DNA of 64,000 nucleotides. Source: Albidovulum sediminis. GTDB taxonomy: Bacteria > Pseudomonadota > Alphaproteobacteria > Rhodobacterales > Rhodobacteraceae. Shown here in pieces: positions 8,239 through 17,136 of this stretch; position 1 is the first letter of the stretch; each line of letters begins with the position of its first letter. Location of the stretch: positions 1,228,245 to 1,292,244 of the forward strand of contig NZ_JAOCQF010000001.1 of the NCBI RefSeq assembly GCF_025380365.1. Reading direction: 5' to 3'. The position numbers and the translations under genes were made by a program. Below the pieces are notes generated by a model that worked only from the letters and a program-made list of their open reading frames with translations, did not search any database and was not told the DNA's origin.

Positions 8239-9557
8239 CCGCGCTCATCATCTTCCTGATCCTCGCGCTGCTGCTCGTCACCGGGATGCCGGTCTCGATC
8301 GCGCTCGGGCTCACGGTCTTCACCTTCCTCTTCGGCTTCTCCGACGTGCCGATGGACGCGATCGCGCTGAAGCTTTTCACCGGGATCGAGAAGTTCGAGA
8401 TCATGGCGATCCCGTTCTTCATCCTCGCCGGCAACTTCCTGACCCACGGCGGCGTGGCGCGGCGGATGATCCGCTTCGCCTCCTCGATGGTCGGGCACTG
8501 GTACGGCGGCATGGGCCTTGCCGCGGTGATGGCCTGCGCCCTTTTCGCCGCGATCTCGGGCTCCAGCCCCGCGACGGTCATGGCGGTGGGCTCGATCCTG
8601 ATCCCGGCGATGGTCAAGCAGGGCTATCCGCCGCAGTTCGGCGTCGGCACCGTGGCGACGGCGGGCGGCCTCGGCATCCTGATCCCGCCCTCGATCGTCA
8701 TGGTCATGTACGCGGTCGCGACCTCGGGCATGGTCGTGACCGGGCCGGACGGCCAGCCGGTGATGTCGGCCTCGATCGGCGACCTGTTCATCGCCGGGGT
8801 CGTGCCTGGGCTGATGCTGGCCACCATGCTGGGCGGCACCACGATGTACCGGGCCTGGAAGAACGGCTATCCGCGGATGGACCGCTCCCCCCTGCCCGAA
8901 CGCTGGACCGCGTTCCGCGAAAGCGTCTGGGGGCTTCTGCTGATCGTCATCATCATGGGCGGCATCTACGGCGGCATCTTCACGCCGACCGAGGCGGCGG
9001 CGGTCAGCGCGGTCTACGCCTTCGTCATCGCGGTCTGGGTCTACAAGGACATCAAGCTGCGCGATGTGCCGCGGGTGCTGCTGAACTCGGCCGCGATGTC
9101 GGCGATGCTGCTTTACATCATCACCAACGCGGTCATGTTCGCCTTCATCCTGACCTCCGAGCAGATCCCGCAGGCGCTGTCCGAATGGATCGTCTCGCTC
9201 GGCCTCGGCAAGATCGGCTTCCTGATGGTCGTCAACGTGCTTCTCCTGATGATCGGCATGGTGATGGAGCCTTCCGCCATCGTCCTGATCATGGCGCCAA
9301 TCCTCTACCCCGTCGCGGTGGCGCTGGGGGTCGATCCGGTGCACTTCGGGATCATGCTGGTGGTGAACATGGAGATCGGGCTTTGCACCCCGCCGGTCGG
9401 GCTGAACCTCTACGTCGCCTCGTCGATCTCCAGGCTGGGGCTGACCGAGGTGACGCGGGCAAGCTGGCCCTGGCTCCTGACCGCGCTCGCCTTCCTGATG
9501 GTGGTCACCTACATCCCGATGGTGACGCTGTTCCTGCCCGGCCTGCTGGGCATGTAA
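8235..9557 (+). CDS. dctM: TRAP transporter large permease DctM
   Basis: A 440-residue polytopic membrane protein, of the usual DctM length, with about twelve hydrophobic segments. Family motifs include PFFILAGNFLTHGGVARR, SGSSPATVMAVGSI, TAGGLGILIPPSIVMVMY and CTPPVGLNLYV. It couples sodium-driven import to DctP delivery of dicarboxylates. It closes the dctPQM operon; a strong hairpin follows directly at 9563-9590. Its start overlaps dctQ by four bases. Nothing unusual in length or motifs. Confidence 0.93.
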   Translation: MTALIIFLILALLLVTGMPVSIALGLTVFTFLFGFSDVPMDAIALKLFTGIEKFEIMAIPFFILAGNFLTHGGVARRMIRFASSMVGHWYGGMGLAAVMACALFAAISGSSPATVMAVGSILIPAMVKQGYPPQFGVGTVATAGGLGILIPPSIVMVMYAVATSGMVVTGPDGQPVMSASIGDLFIAGVVPGLMLATMLGGTTMYRAWKNGYPRMDRSPLPERWTAFRESVWGLLLIVIIMGGIYGGIFTPTEAAAVSAVYAFVIAVWVYKDIKLRDVPRVLLNSAAMSAMLLYIITNAVMFAFILTSEQIPQALSEWIVSLGLGKIGFLMVVNVLLLMIGMVMEPSAIVLIMAPILYPVAVALGVDPVHFGIMLVVNMEIGLCTPPVGLNLYVASSISRLGLTEVTRASWPWLLTALAFLMVVTYIPMVTLFLPGLLGM

Positions 9558-9562
9558 ACCAC

Positions 9563-9590
9563 GGCGCGCCCGGTGAACCCCGGGCGCGCC
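9563..9590. terminator. Hairpin between convergent dctM and dgkA
   Basis: GGCGCGCCCGG, six-base loop, CCGGGCGCGCC: a perfect 11-bp stem in the 35-bp gap between converging genes. There is no clear T-run on either strand, but position and strength make a bidirectional terminator likely. Confidence 0.6.
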
Positions 9591-9592
9591 CT

Positions 9593-9988
9593 TCAGATCA
9601 GGTGCGCCAGCACCAGCGCGGCATAGGCCCCCGTCGCCGTCAGCATCAGCCCCACGGCGAGCGAGCCGAGGTCCTTCGCGTCCCGCGCCATCTCGGACCA
9701 TTCCGGCGAGATGCGGTCGGTCAGCACCTCGATGGCGGTGTTCAGCGTCTCGACCACAAGGACGAGGACCATCAGCAACACCAGCCCCGCCCAGTGCCAG
9801 GGTGCCGCGCCGCGCCACAGGAAGGCCGCGATCAGGGCCACAGCACCCAGAAGTTCCAGCCGCGCCGCGGTTTCCCGCATCAGGCGCCGGAACCCGGCCA
9901 GCGAATAGCCGGCGGCATCGACCACATGCATAAGGCCGCCGCGCGGGGGAACCACGACCCGGTCGTTCTGCCCGGATTGATCCTTCAT
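9593..9988 (-). CDS. dgkA: Diacylglycerol kinase DgkA
   Basis: A 131-residue small membrane kinase. Three hydrophobic segments and the family motif ETLNTAIEVLTDRISPEWSEMARDAKDLGS are present, matching the size and layout of bacterial DgkA, which rephosphorylates diacylglycerol to phosphatidic acid at the inner membrane. The ATG overlaps the eptA stop (TGATG), so the two are coupled. That makes sense: EptA uses phosphatidylethanolamine and releases diacylglycerol, which DgkA returns to phospholipid synthesis. Family assignment is firm; the metabolic link with eptA is inference supported by the same coupling in other Gram-negatives. Confidence 0.92.
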   Translation of the reverse strand: MKDQSGQNDRVVVPPRGGLMHVVDAAGYSLAGFRRLMRETAARLELLGAVALIAAFLWRGAAPWHWAGLVLLMVLVLVVETLNTAIEVLTDRISPEWSEMARDAKDLGSLAVGLMLTATGAYAALVLAHLI

Positions 9989-11631
9989 CAGCTTGCGATC
10001 CTGATCCGGCAGGCGGCGGTCAGGTCCAGCGCGCCGTCGCGCGCCTCGGTCGCCACGTCGACAAGGCCGAGCACGGTGTGAAAGAGGTTGTCGTGGCTGG
10101 CCGGGGCGCGGGCAGCATCGCGCAGACAGCCCTCGTCGAACTTCATCGCGTCCCGGAACCCTTCGCCCATCCACATCACCATCGGCACCTTCGTCTGCAC
10201 CTCGGGCGCCATGAACATCGGCGCGGCATGCAGGAAAAGCCCGTTTTCCCCCAGCGATTCCCCGTGGTCGGACAGGAACAGCATGGCCGGCAGCACGCGG
10301 TCCGCGGCGGCCAGCATGTCGATGGTCGCGGACAGGACGCGGTCGGTTTCCAGCATTGCGTTGTCATAGGCGTTCACGATGCTTTCCACCTCGCATTCGG
10401 CGAACTCCGCCGTGCGGCAGTCGGGGGTGAAGACCGCGCGCTCCTCGGGATAGCGCAGGTAATAGGCAGGCCCGTGGTTGCCGATCATGTGCAGGACAAG
10501 CACGGTGTTGCGCGTCATCGTCGCCGCCGTCCGCTCGATCAGCGGCAGGAAGGCCTCGTCGGTGCACTCGCCCACGCAAACCGCGGGCGTCTGCTCCGGA
10601 TCGACGCGTTCCCAGCCGATACGGTCGGCGATGCGCTGGTCGCCGGTGTTGTTGTCGACCCATTTCACGTCGAAACCCGCGCGCGCCAGCACGTCGAGCA
10701 GGTTTTCCCGCGACAGGAACTCGGTGCGCGAGTAATCCGCCTGCGCCAGCGGCGAGAACATGCAGGGCAGCGACACGGCGGTGGAGGTTCCGCAGGACGA
10801 CACGTCGGGGAAGTTGATGACCTCGCGCTGGGCAAGGCCCGGCGTGGTGTCGCGTCCGTAGCCGTTCAGGCCGAAGTTCTGCGCCCGCGCGGTTTCCCCC
10901 GCGAAGAGGACCAGAAGCACCGGCTTTGCGGCCGCCGCCAGATGCGGCCCCGGCGCGGCGTCCGGCGCGATCGGCCGTGCCACCGGATCGCCGCCGGCGA
11001 ACTGTTCCTTGCCGAACTTCACCAGCGCGGCGATCGTCGCGCCGGGCTGGTAGGAGGCCATCACCTCCTTGCGTTCGCGCAGGACCGCCGAGAATGCCTT
11101 GTAATCGGTGAAAAGCCCGCCGACGATCACCGCCAGCGACAGGCCGACGCCGACCGGCCAGCGCCAGACATGGTGCCAGCGCCGCACCCGGCGCACCCGC
11201 GGCCAGAAGACAAGCGCAGCGGGCAGCACACCGGTCAGCCCGATCCGAAAGACCGCCGACAGCGTGACCAGGTGGCGCGATTCCGTCACCGTCGTCTCGA
11301 ACACGTTGCGGATCATCTCGCGGTCGATCAGCACGCCGAAGGTGCGCTCATAGTAGCTCGCCCCCGACGCCATCAGGATCAGGAGCGCCGCGACCGGCCG
11401 CTGCAGCCGCCCGGGGCCGAGAAGTTCGAGCGTGAAGAGCGTCAGGCCGAAGATGGCCAGGCCGAAGATCCCGATCTGGACGGGCTTGCCATGGAAGGCC
11501 GCGACCATCCGGCCCCAGAAGCCGAGGTTCAGCGCCGCGACGATGTAAGCCGCGACGATCAGGTTGAGCGTCAGGTGGGAGAGGAGAGGCCGGGCCAGCC
11601 TGGCCCGTTGCGTCCTGGGGGTATCGGTCAT
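9988..11631 (-). CDS. eptA: Lipid A phosphoethanolamine transferase EptA-like
   Basis: A 547-residue inner-membrane enzyme. The first ~210 residues hold about five membrane segments; the rest is a periplasmic alkaline-phosphatase/sulfatase-fold domain with the nucleophile Thr in FAGETARAQNF and metal-binding FLSDHGESLGENGLFLH. Conserved Cys pairs (SSCGTS, SLPCMF, CVGEC, CRTAEFAEC) fit the disulfide-stabilised periplasmic domain. The enzyme moves phosphoethanolamine from phosphatidylethanolamine to lipid A phosphates, lowering negative charge and polymyxin binding. It is coupled to dgkA and divergent from a PmrAB-like pair. An alternative acceptor such as another glycolipid cannot be excluded. 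Confidence 0.9.
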   Translation of the reverse strand: MTDTPRTQRARLARPLLSHLTLNLIVAAYIVAALNLGFWGRMVAAFHGKPVQIGIFGLAIFGLTLFTLELLGPGRLQRPVAALLILMASGASYYERTFGVLIDREMIRNVFETTVTESRHLVTLSAVFRIGLTGVLPAALVFWPRVRRVRRWHHVWRWPVGVGLSLAVIVGGLFTDYKAFSAVLRERKEVMASYQPGATIAALVKFGKEQFAGGDPVARPIAPDAAPGPHLAAAAKPVLLVLFAGETARAQNFGLNGYGRDTTPGLAQREVINFPDVSSCGTSTAVSLPCMFSPLAQADYSRTEFLSRENLLDVLARAGFDVKWVDNNTGDQRIADRIGWERVDPEQTPAVCVGECTDEAFLPLIERTAATMTRNTVLVLHMIGNHGPAYYLRYPEERAVFTPDCRTAEFAECEVESIVNAYDNAMLETDRVLSATIDMLAAADRVLPAMLFLSDHGESLGENGLFLHAAPMFMAPEVQTKVPMVMWMGEGFRDAMKFDEGCLRDAARAPASHDNLFHTVLGLVDVATEARDGALDLTAACRIRIAS

Positions 11632-11767
11632 GGGGTGCCTGTGGCGCAGGGGCGCGCCTGTCCTTTGTGATGTCGTTGACGCGGCCTATGCCCGCCCCAC
11701 CTTTCGCCAACCTTACAGTCGCCGTTTCCCCCCTCGCCCTCTGGTCGCGGGCGGGCTAGAAGGGGCC

Positions 11768-12421
11768 ATGCGCCTTCTTCTGGTCGAAGACACCCCCGAG
11801 CTTGCCCATTCGGTCCTGCAGTTCCTCAGGGCCGAGGGGCATGCCGTGGACCACGCGCCGGACGCCGCCACCGCGGCCACGGCGATGGCGGTCGCGGACT
11901 ATGCCTGCGTCATCCTCGACCTCGGCCTGCCGGACGGGTCGGGGCTCGACGTGCTCAGGGCGCGGCGCCGGGCGGGCGATCGCACGCCGGTCCTGATCGC
12001 CACCGCGCGCGACCAGATCAGCGACCGGATCGCCGGTCTCGACGCCGGGGCCGACGACTATGTGGTCAAGCCCTTCGACCTGCACGAACTGTCGGCCCGC
12101 ATCCGCGCCCATGCCCGCCGCGCGCAGGGCGTGCCGGAAACGCGCCTCGCGGTCGGCGCGCTGGAAGTGGACCGCGCCGCCGCCCGGGTCTGGCGCCAAG
12201 GGGCAGAGGTGCGCCTGACCGCGCGGGAATGGGCGCTCTTCGACGCGCTTCTGGGCGCGCGCGGGCGCGTCCTGCCGAAGACGGCGCTTGAAGACGCGCT
12301 TTACGCCTTCGACGACGCGGTCGAGGGCAACGCGGTCGAGGTCTACGTCTCGCGCCTGCGTCAGAAACTCGGCGCCGGGGTGATCGAGACGCGGCGCGGG
12401 CTGGGATACGTGCTGCCATGA
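11768..12421 (+). CDS. PmrA/QseB-like OmpR-family response regulator
   Basis: A 217-residue regulator starting at ATG 11768 (RLLLVEDTPELA). The receiver has the acidic pair E7/D8, phospho-acceptor D51 (VILDLGLPDG), T in IATARD and K in VKPFDLHEL; the C-terminal half is a winged helix (LTAREWALFDALL, VYVSRLRQKLG, TRRGLGYVL). It overlaps the kinase start by four bases (ATGA). Divergent from eptA-dgkA, it fits the BasR/PmrA role of controlling lipid A modification in response to cation or peptide stress. The 137-bp intergenic region would be shared by both promoters. Regulation of eptA is inferred from context. Confidence 0.86.
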   Translation: MRLLLVEDTPELAHSVLQFLRAEGHAVDHAPDAATAATAMAVADYACVILDLGLPDGSGLDVLRARRRAGDRTPVLIATARDQISDRIAGLDAGADDYVVKPFDLHELSARIRAHARRAQGVPETRLAVGALEVDRAAARVWRQGAEVRLTAREWALFDALLGARGRVLPKTALEDALYAFDDAVEGNAVEVYVSRLRQKLGAGVIETRRGLGYVLP

Positions 12422-13668
12422 GCGCGCCGACGAAGCCCTGGTCGCTACGCCGGCGCCTGACCTCGCGCGTGCTCCTCCTCGTGGTCGGCGGCTGGCTTGC
12501 CACCATCGTGGTCTCGGCCCGTGTCCTCGAGCACGAGATGAACGAGATGTTCGACGAGGAACTGCGCGCCCTTGTCGAAACCACCGTCCTCTACCTCGAC
12601 GCCTCCGGCACGGCCGCGATCCCGCGCAACATCGGCGTGGCCACGGGCGACGGCGAACGGGTGCTGCGGATCGTGCCCGAGTCCTTGCCGGGCGGTGCGC
12701 AGATACCGCCCGCGCCCTGGAGCGCGCTTGACGGCGACGGGTTCCACGATGCCGAAGGCTGGCGCATCCTGCGGTCCACGGCCGAGGGCGCGGTGATCGA
12801 GGCCGCGCATGCCGTGGTCTGGCGGCGCGAGGAAATGATCGAGGCGGCGTCGGCCTTCCTCATGCTGGTGCTGCCGCTTGTCGCGCTCCTGCTCTGGGGC
12901 CTGCGCCGCATCACCGCCGAGGCGGCCGCCCCGGTCAGCGCGCTCGCCTCGGCCGTCGCCGCGCGCCGGCCCGATGACCTCTCGCCAGTCTCCGCCGATG
13001 GCCTTCCGAGGGAACTCCTGCCGCTTGCACAGGCCTTCGGCGGTTACCTGACGCGGATCGAGGCGCTGAGGCGGGCCGAACGCGACTTCGTCGCCAACGC
13101 CGCGCACGAGCTGCGCACCCCCCTGGCCGCGATCCGCGGGCGGCTGCAGCTGTCCGCCGACCCGGACACCGCCGCGGCGGTGCCGATGATCGACGCGCTG
13201 ACGCGGCGGGTCGAGCGGTTGTTGCAGCTTGCCCGGCTCGAGGCCGGGGTAGGGCTGGGAAGCGGCCCGGCCGACGCCCTTCGCGTGCTCAGGCTCCTGA
13301 TCGACGACCTCCGCCCGACCGCGCGCCACCCCATCCGCTTCGACGACAGCGACCTCGAAACCCTGATGGTCGCGACCGATCCCGATGCACTCGCCATCCT
13401 CCTGCGCAACATCCTGGAAAACGCGGTGGAGCACGGAAGCGGCCCGGTGCTGGTGCGGCTGACGCCCGCCGGTGTGCTCAGCGTCGAGAACCCGACACAG
13501 GCGACCGCCCTGCCCGCCGGCCGTTTCGACAAGAGCCGGGATTCGGCAGGCCAGGGCCTTGGCCTCGCCATCGTTGCCGACCTCGCCCGCGCCATGGGCG
13601 CCCCGCTCGAACAGGGCATCGCGGAGGGGCGGGCGCGGGTGACGCTGCGCCTGCCGCTCGCGGGCTGA
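12418..13668 (+). CDS. PmrB/QseC-like sensor histidine kinase
   Basis: A 416-residue inner-membrane kinase. Two membrane segments (about 16-34 and 143-162) bracket a ~105-residue periplasmic sensor; HisKA has H230 in NAAHELRTPLAAIR, and the ATPase domain has ILENAVEHG and GQGLGLAIV. The layout matches QseC/PmrB kinases. It is paired with the regulator by an ATGA overlap and divergent from eptA. The sensor segment contains a short acidic patch (EHEMNEMFDEE), which could bind cations, though this is only suggestive. The stimulus is not readable. Confidence 0.85.
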   Translation: MSAPTKPWSLRRRLTSRVLLLVVGGWLATIVVSARVLEHEMNEMFDEELRALVETTVLYLDASGTAAIPRNIGVATGDGERVLRIVPESLPGGAQIPPAPWSALDGDGFHDAEGWRILRSTAEGAVIEAAHAVVWRREEMIEAASAFLMLVLPLVALLLWGLRRITAEAAAPVSALASAVAARRPDDLSPVSADGLPRELLPLAQAFGGYLTRIEALRRAERDFVANAAHELRTPLAAIRGRLQLSADPDTAAAVPMIDALTRRVERLLQLARLEAGVGLGSGPADALRVLRLLIDDLRPTARHPIRFDDSDLETLMVATDPDALAILLRNILENAVEHGSGPVLVRLTPAGVLSVENPTQATALPAGRFDKSRDSAGQGLGLAIVADLARAMGAPLEQGIAEGRARVTLRLPLAG

Positions 13669-13672
13669 CGCC

Positions 13673-15025
13673 TCAGCCCTCGGTGGTGCCGCCCCGGCGT
13701 GCCGGGACCGTGATTTCGGCCATCAAGCCGCCCAGCGCCTCGCTCTGGCCCAGACGCAGGGTGCCGCCGTGGCTTTGGGCGATATCGGCGGCAATCGCCA
13801 GGCCCAGACCCGCGCCCGACCCGCGATCCTGGTTGCGCGCGGCATCAAGCCGGGTAAAGGGCCGCAGCGCCTCCGCCCGCCGCTCGGGCGGGATGCCGGG
13901 GCCGTCATCCTCGACCCGGAAGACGACCGAAGTCCCGTCGAGCGCGACCGAAACCTCGGCCCGGCGGCCATAGCGCACGGCGTTGCCGATCAGGTTGTCG
14001 AGCGCGCGGCGCATCGCGTGCCGCCTGAGCGGCGCGCTGAGGCCCGCGGGCGCCCCGACAAGCGCGACCTGAGCCCCGGTGCGGCGGAAATCCTCGACCG
14101 CGGCCGCGGCGATCTCGACCGGATCCGCGGTCTCGGCCGCCTCGTCGGCGTGGCCGCCGCGGGCATAGGCGAGGAAGGCGTCAGTCAGGATCTGCATATC
14201 GTTCACGTCGCGCAGCATGGCGGCGGTGTCGGCGTCCTCGGGCAACAACGACAGGCCCAGCTTCAGCCGCGTCAGGGGCGTGCGCAGGTCGTGGCTCACC
14301 CCGCTCAGCATCAGCGTGCGCTGCTCGCGCTGGCGCTCGATCCGGTCGCGCATGTGCAGGAAGGCATGGCCTGCCGCGCGCACCTCGGTCGCGCCCGAGG
14401 GACGGTAAGTCAGCACCCTGCCCTGCCCGAAGGCCTCGGCCGCGATCGCAAGCCGGCGGATCGGCCGCAACTGGTTGCGCAGGAAGACGAAGGCGATCAC
14501 CGTCATCAGCAGCCCCGTCGCCACCATCAGCACCAGAAGCTGGTGCGGGTTCGACGCCGAGACCCGCCGCCGGTCGAAGCCGACCGTCACCGGGCCGGCC
14601 GGGCTTTCCAGGCCCACCCGTACCCGGCCAAGGTCTGACAGGTCCACCGGCCCGACCTCGGCGATGTTCTCGCGCAGCGTGGCGATGACGACGCGGCCGG
14701 AGAGGTCGTAGAAGACCCGGAGATCGGCGTCGGGCACCCGGTCCCACTCCAGATCGAGCGCGAGCGGCCCCGCGACGGCCTCGGCCGCCGCCCGGCGCGT
14801 CTCCGGCGAACCCGGATCGGCCATCGCGTCCATCAGCAGGCGGATCTCCAGCACGATGTTGCGCGTCATCTGCAAGGTCACGCCCTCGAAATGGCGCTGC
14901 AGGAAGGCGACCGACACCACCAGCTGCACGACCAGCACCGGCAGGACCAGGATCAGCAGCGCGCGCCCGTAAAGCCCGCGCGGCAGGACGCGTTTCACAC
15001 TTGCGGAGATCGGCGCATTCGGCAT
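13673..15025 (-). CDS. EnvZ-like sensor histidine kinase without an adjacent regulator
   Basis: A 450-residue kinase: membrane segment at about 21-42, periplasmic domain, second membrane segment near 163-182, HAMP linker (NQLRPIRRLAIAAEAFGQG), phospho-acceptor H245 in GVSHDLRTPLTRLKLGL, and ATPase boxes DNLIGNAVRYG, EDDGPGIP and GSGAGLGLAI. The S-H-D-L-R-T-P-L-T-R phospho-acceptor box is the EnvZ type. In most relatives an ompR gene lies immediately upstream; here the upstream neighbour is a divergent hydrolase, and no second regulator gene is seen. It converges with the pmrB-like gene, four bases apart. Its partner is probably elsewhere in the genome. Confidence 0.85.
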   Translation of the reverse strand: MPNAPISASVKRVLPRGLYGRALLILVLPVLVVQLVVSVAFLQRHFEGVTLQMTRNIVLEIRLLMDAMADPGSPETRRAAAEAVAGPLALDLEWDRVPDADLRVFYDLSGRVVIATLRENIAEVGPVDLSDLGRVRVGLESPAGPVTVGFDRRRVSASNPHQLLVLMVATGLLMTVIAFVFLRNQLRPIRRLAIAAEAFGQGRVLTYRPSGATEVRAAGHAFLHMRDRIERQREQRTLMLSGVSHDLRTPLTRLKLGLSLLPEDADTAAMLRDVNDMQILTDAFLAYARGGHADEAAETADPVEIAAAAVEDFRRTGAQVALVGAPAGLSAPLRRHAMRRALDNLIGNAVRYGRRAEVSVALDGTSVVFRVEDDGPGIPPERRAEALRPFTRLDAARNQDRGSGAGLGLAIAADIAQSHGGTLRLGQSEALGGLMAEITVPARRGGTTEG

Positions 15026-15067
15026 GGTCGGACCCTAGCGGCAGGGCAAGGCGGAAGGAAGCGGAAG

Positions 15068-15961
15068 ATGAGCACGCAGAACTCCGGGGCGGAGTGGCAG
15101 GAACCCGGCCTGCGCGTGCTCAGGGCGCCGAACCCGGGGCCGATGACCCACAGCGGCACCAATACCTACATCCTCGGCGAGGGCCGCGTGGCGGTGATCG
15201 ACCCCGGCCCTGCGCTCGCCCCCCATCTCGCCGCGATCCTCGCCGCCCTTGCCCCCGGCGAGAAGGTCAGCCACATCCTCGTCACCCACAGCCACGCCGA
15301 CCACTCGCCGCTGGCCCGGCCGCTGGCCGAGGCGACAGGCGCGCCGGTCCTTGCCTTCGGCGACGCGGCGGCCGGACGCAGCCCCCGCATGGCGGACCTG
15401 GCACTCGAGGGGGCGCTCGGCGGCGGCGAGGGGGTCGACGCGGCCTTCCGCCCCGACGTGGCGATCGGCGACGGTGCGGTCATAGACGGCGACGGCTGGA
15501 CGCTCCGCGCGATCCACACGCCCGGCCACATCGGCAACCACCTGTGCCTGGCCTGGGGCGACCGGGTCTTTTCCGGCGACCACGTCATGGGCTGGGCGAC
15601 CTCGCTCGTCTCGCCGCCGGACGGCGACATGGGCGCCTACATGCAAAGCCTCGACCGCCTCGCCGCCGAGGGTGCGGCGCGGCTTTTCCCCGGCCACGGC
15701 GATCCCGTCGACGACCCCGCCGCCCGCATCGCCGCCCTTGCCGCCCACCGCCGAGAGCGCGAGGCGCAGATCCTCGCCGCGCTGGCCGGAGGGGCGGCCG
15801 ATGTCCCTGCCCTCGCCGCCCGCATCTACACCGACACGCCCGCCGCCCTCCTGCCTGCGGCAACGCGCAACGTGCTCGCCCATCTCGTTGATCTGATGGA
15901 CAGAAATCTGGTGGAATGCGACGGCACACCGGGCACGGCCAGCCGCTTTCACGCGCGCTGA
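15068..15961 (+). CDS. Metallo-beta-lactamase-fold hydrolase
   Basis: A 297-residue cytosolic protein. The metal-binding motif THSHADHSPLA (residues 76-86) is followed by further ligands in HTPGHIGNH and FSGDHVMGW and PGHGDP, typical of the glyoxalase II/LACTB2-like branch. The C-terminal 75 residues form a winged-helix-like extension (AARIYTDTPAALLPAATRNVLAHLVDLM), as in LACTB2-type enzymes. No signal peptide, so it is not a secreted beta-lactamase. The family includes thioester hydrolases and RNA-processing enzymes; the substrate here is unknown. It is divergent from the EnvZ-like kinase with 42 bp between start codons. Confidence 0.85.
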   Translation: MSTQNSGAEWQEPGLRVLRAPNPGPMTHSGTNTYILGEGRVAVIDPGPALAPHLAAILAALAPGEKVSHILVTHSHADHSPLARPLAEATGAPVLAFGDAAAGRSPRMADLALEGALGGGEGVDAAFRPDVAIGDGAVIDGDGWTLRAIHTPGHIGNHLCLAWGDRVFSGDHVMGWATSLVSPPDGDMGAYMQSLDRLAAEGAARLFPGHGDPVDDPAARIAALAAHRREREAQILAALAGGAADVPALAARIYTDTPAALLPAATRNVLAHLVDLMDRNLVECDGTPGTASRFHAR

Positions 15962-16030
15962 AAGTTTGCGCCCTTTCTCGCGAAACCCTCTGGACGCCCC
16001 CCCGATGGCTTGCTATATGCCCCCCCGTGT

Positions 16031-16105
16031 TCCGGCGTAGCTCAGCGGTAGAGCAGTTGACTGTTAATCAATTGGTCGTAGGTTCGATCCCTACCGCCGG
16101 AGCCA
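16031..16105 (+). tRNA. tRNA-Asn (GTT)
   Basis: A full cloverleaf can be drawn: acceptor TCCGGCG pairing with CGCCGGA, D-arm GCTCAGCGGTAGAGC, anticodon loop CTGTTAA with anticodon GTT, T-arm GTTCGATCC, discriminator G and encoded CCA at 16103-16105. It stands alone between the hydrolase gene and a long gene-poor stretch. Confidence 0.97.
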
Positions 16106-17136
16106 TAAATCCCTGAAAACCGCGCGACGAGCGACCCTGTGTCGGCGGCGTTCGCGTTGCGCCGCGCCTTGCCTCGGTCGCGCGATGGCGGGTGGCGTCT
16201 ATCCGGAGCCGCGGCGCCGGGCAATCCCGGCCGATGCCCGCCCCCTCCCTCGCCTTGGTGCAGCGCTCCGCCGGGGGCGTCGCCCGGGCACCGGGGCCGT
16301 GGTTGGGGCGGATCGGGGATCATCTGGAAACACTGCCTGCCTTGGCCGCGGCGCGTCCTTGCCGCGCGCGCAGGGGACGGAAGTGGGGGACTGCCGCCCT
16401 GGCATCCCCCCTTTCACAGCGCCGAAAAGGGCCGATTTGTCGACAAACGCGCGCCGCGGGGCACTTTCCACCGGCTGAAACCCTTCCTGGCAAGGGTTTT
16501 CCGGCCAGGTTCCAGGCCTTTCGAGGCCCCGGAAACGCTCCGAAACGCGTTCTTGACGATAAAATTTGTTTCCCGGGCATCAAGTTCTCTGAGTCGCCAC
16601 ATTTCCGCCCGGATCAGCCCGGCGAATCGTCAGACTCGCTACCCAGGGTTGAAAAGCCACGCTTTGACGCGAATTCTAGGGAGTTCGGGGCCATTGTTTC
16701 GCGCCCGGTCCTCCCGAAAAGTGCTGAATCGGGAAGACTTTAGCTTTTTTCTCCCCCCGGGGATTGGAAGCCTTCCCGCAACAATCGGCGCGAAGCCGGA
16801 CGGCAAAACTAACCAAAGGACAACAACCCTGCGACCTTTGTTTCAGGGAACCTCCCTCGCCTTCGGGCCGGGGCCAGGGGATGCGGCGCGGATCGGGCGA
16901 ACGTCGTAAAAAACGCCTTAACGTGGCCTGATTTTTCGTGTTTTTTCTAAGCATGGCCAAACCGGAACGCTCCACCTACGGCAAGGCCACGTAACCAGTA
17001 ACGAAGTACCAGTGCTGTTTTGTTAACGAGTATCGCCGACCGGGGTCGGCACGTTGATACCACGGTGAGGTGTGCCGGGGCCGAAATCTGCTCCGCCCCG
17101 GCATGCCTCGTGGGTAACGGCACTGCAACAGATCGG
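16106..17136. other. Gene-poor kilobase after tRNA-Asn, no recognisable gene
   Basis: Open frames on both strands here encode nothing I recognise and look like shadow frames of GC-rich DNA. Base composition falls from about 16480 onward, with AT-rich patches (around 16555-16570, 16740-16752 and 16905-16945) unlike neighbouring genes. Visible structure: a perfect 12-bp palindrome TTTGTCGACAAA at 16436-16447, and a small hairpin GGCCT-TTCG-AGGCC at 16515-16528. No integrase, att-like copy of the tRNA end or transposase was seen. It may hold a long leader or RNA gene for the Hint-domain gene, or decayed DNA. Confidence 0.5.

Noticed and set aside
15068-15961. Antibiotic-resistance beta-lactamase
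   Set aside because: The metallo-beta-lactamase fold here has no signal peptide and follows the glyoxalase II/LACTB2 pattern.
16139-16909. Open frames of 180-256 codons after tRNA-Asn
   Set aside because: No recognisable motif, mixed frames, and composition unlike neighbouring genes; treated as non-coding or decayed.
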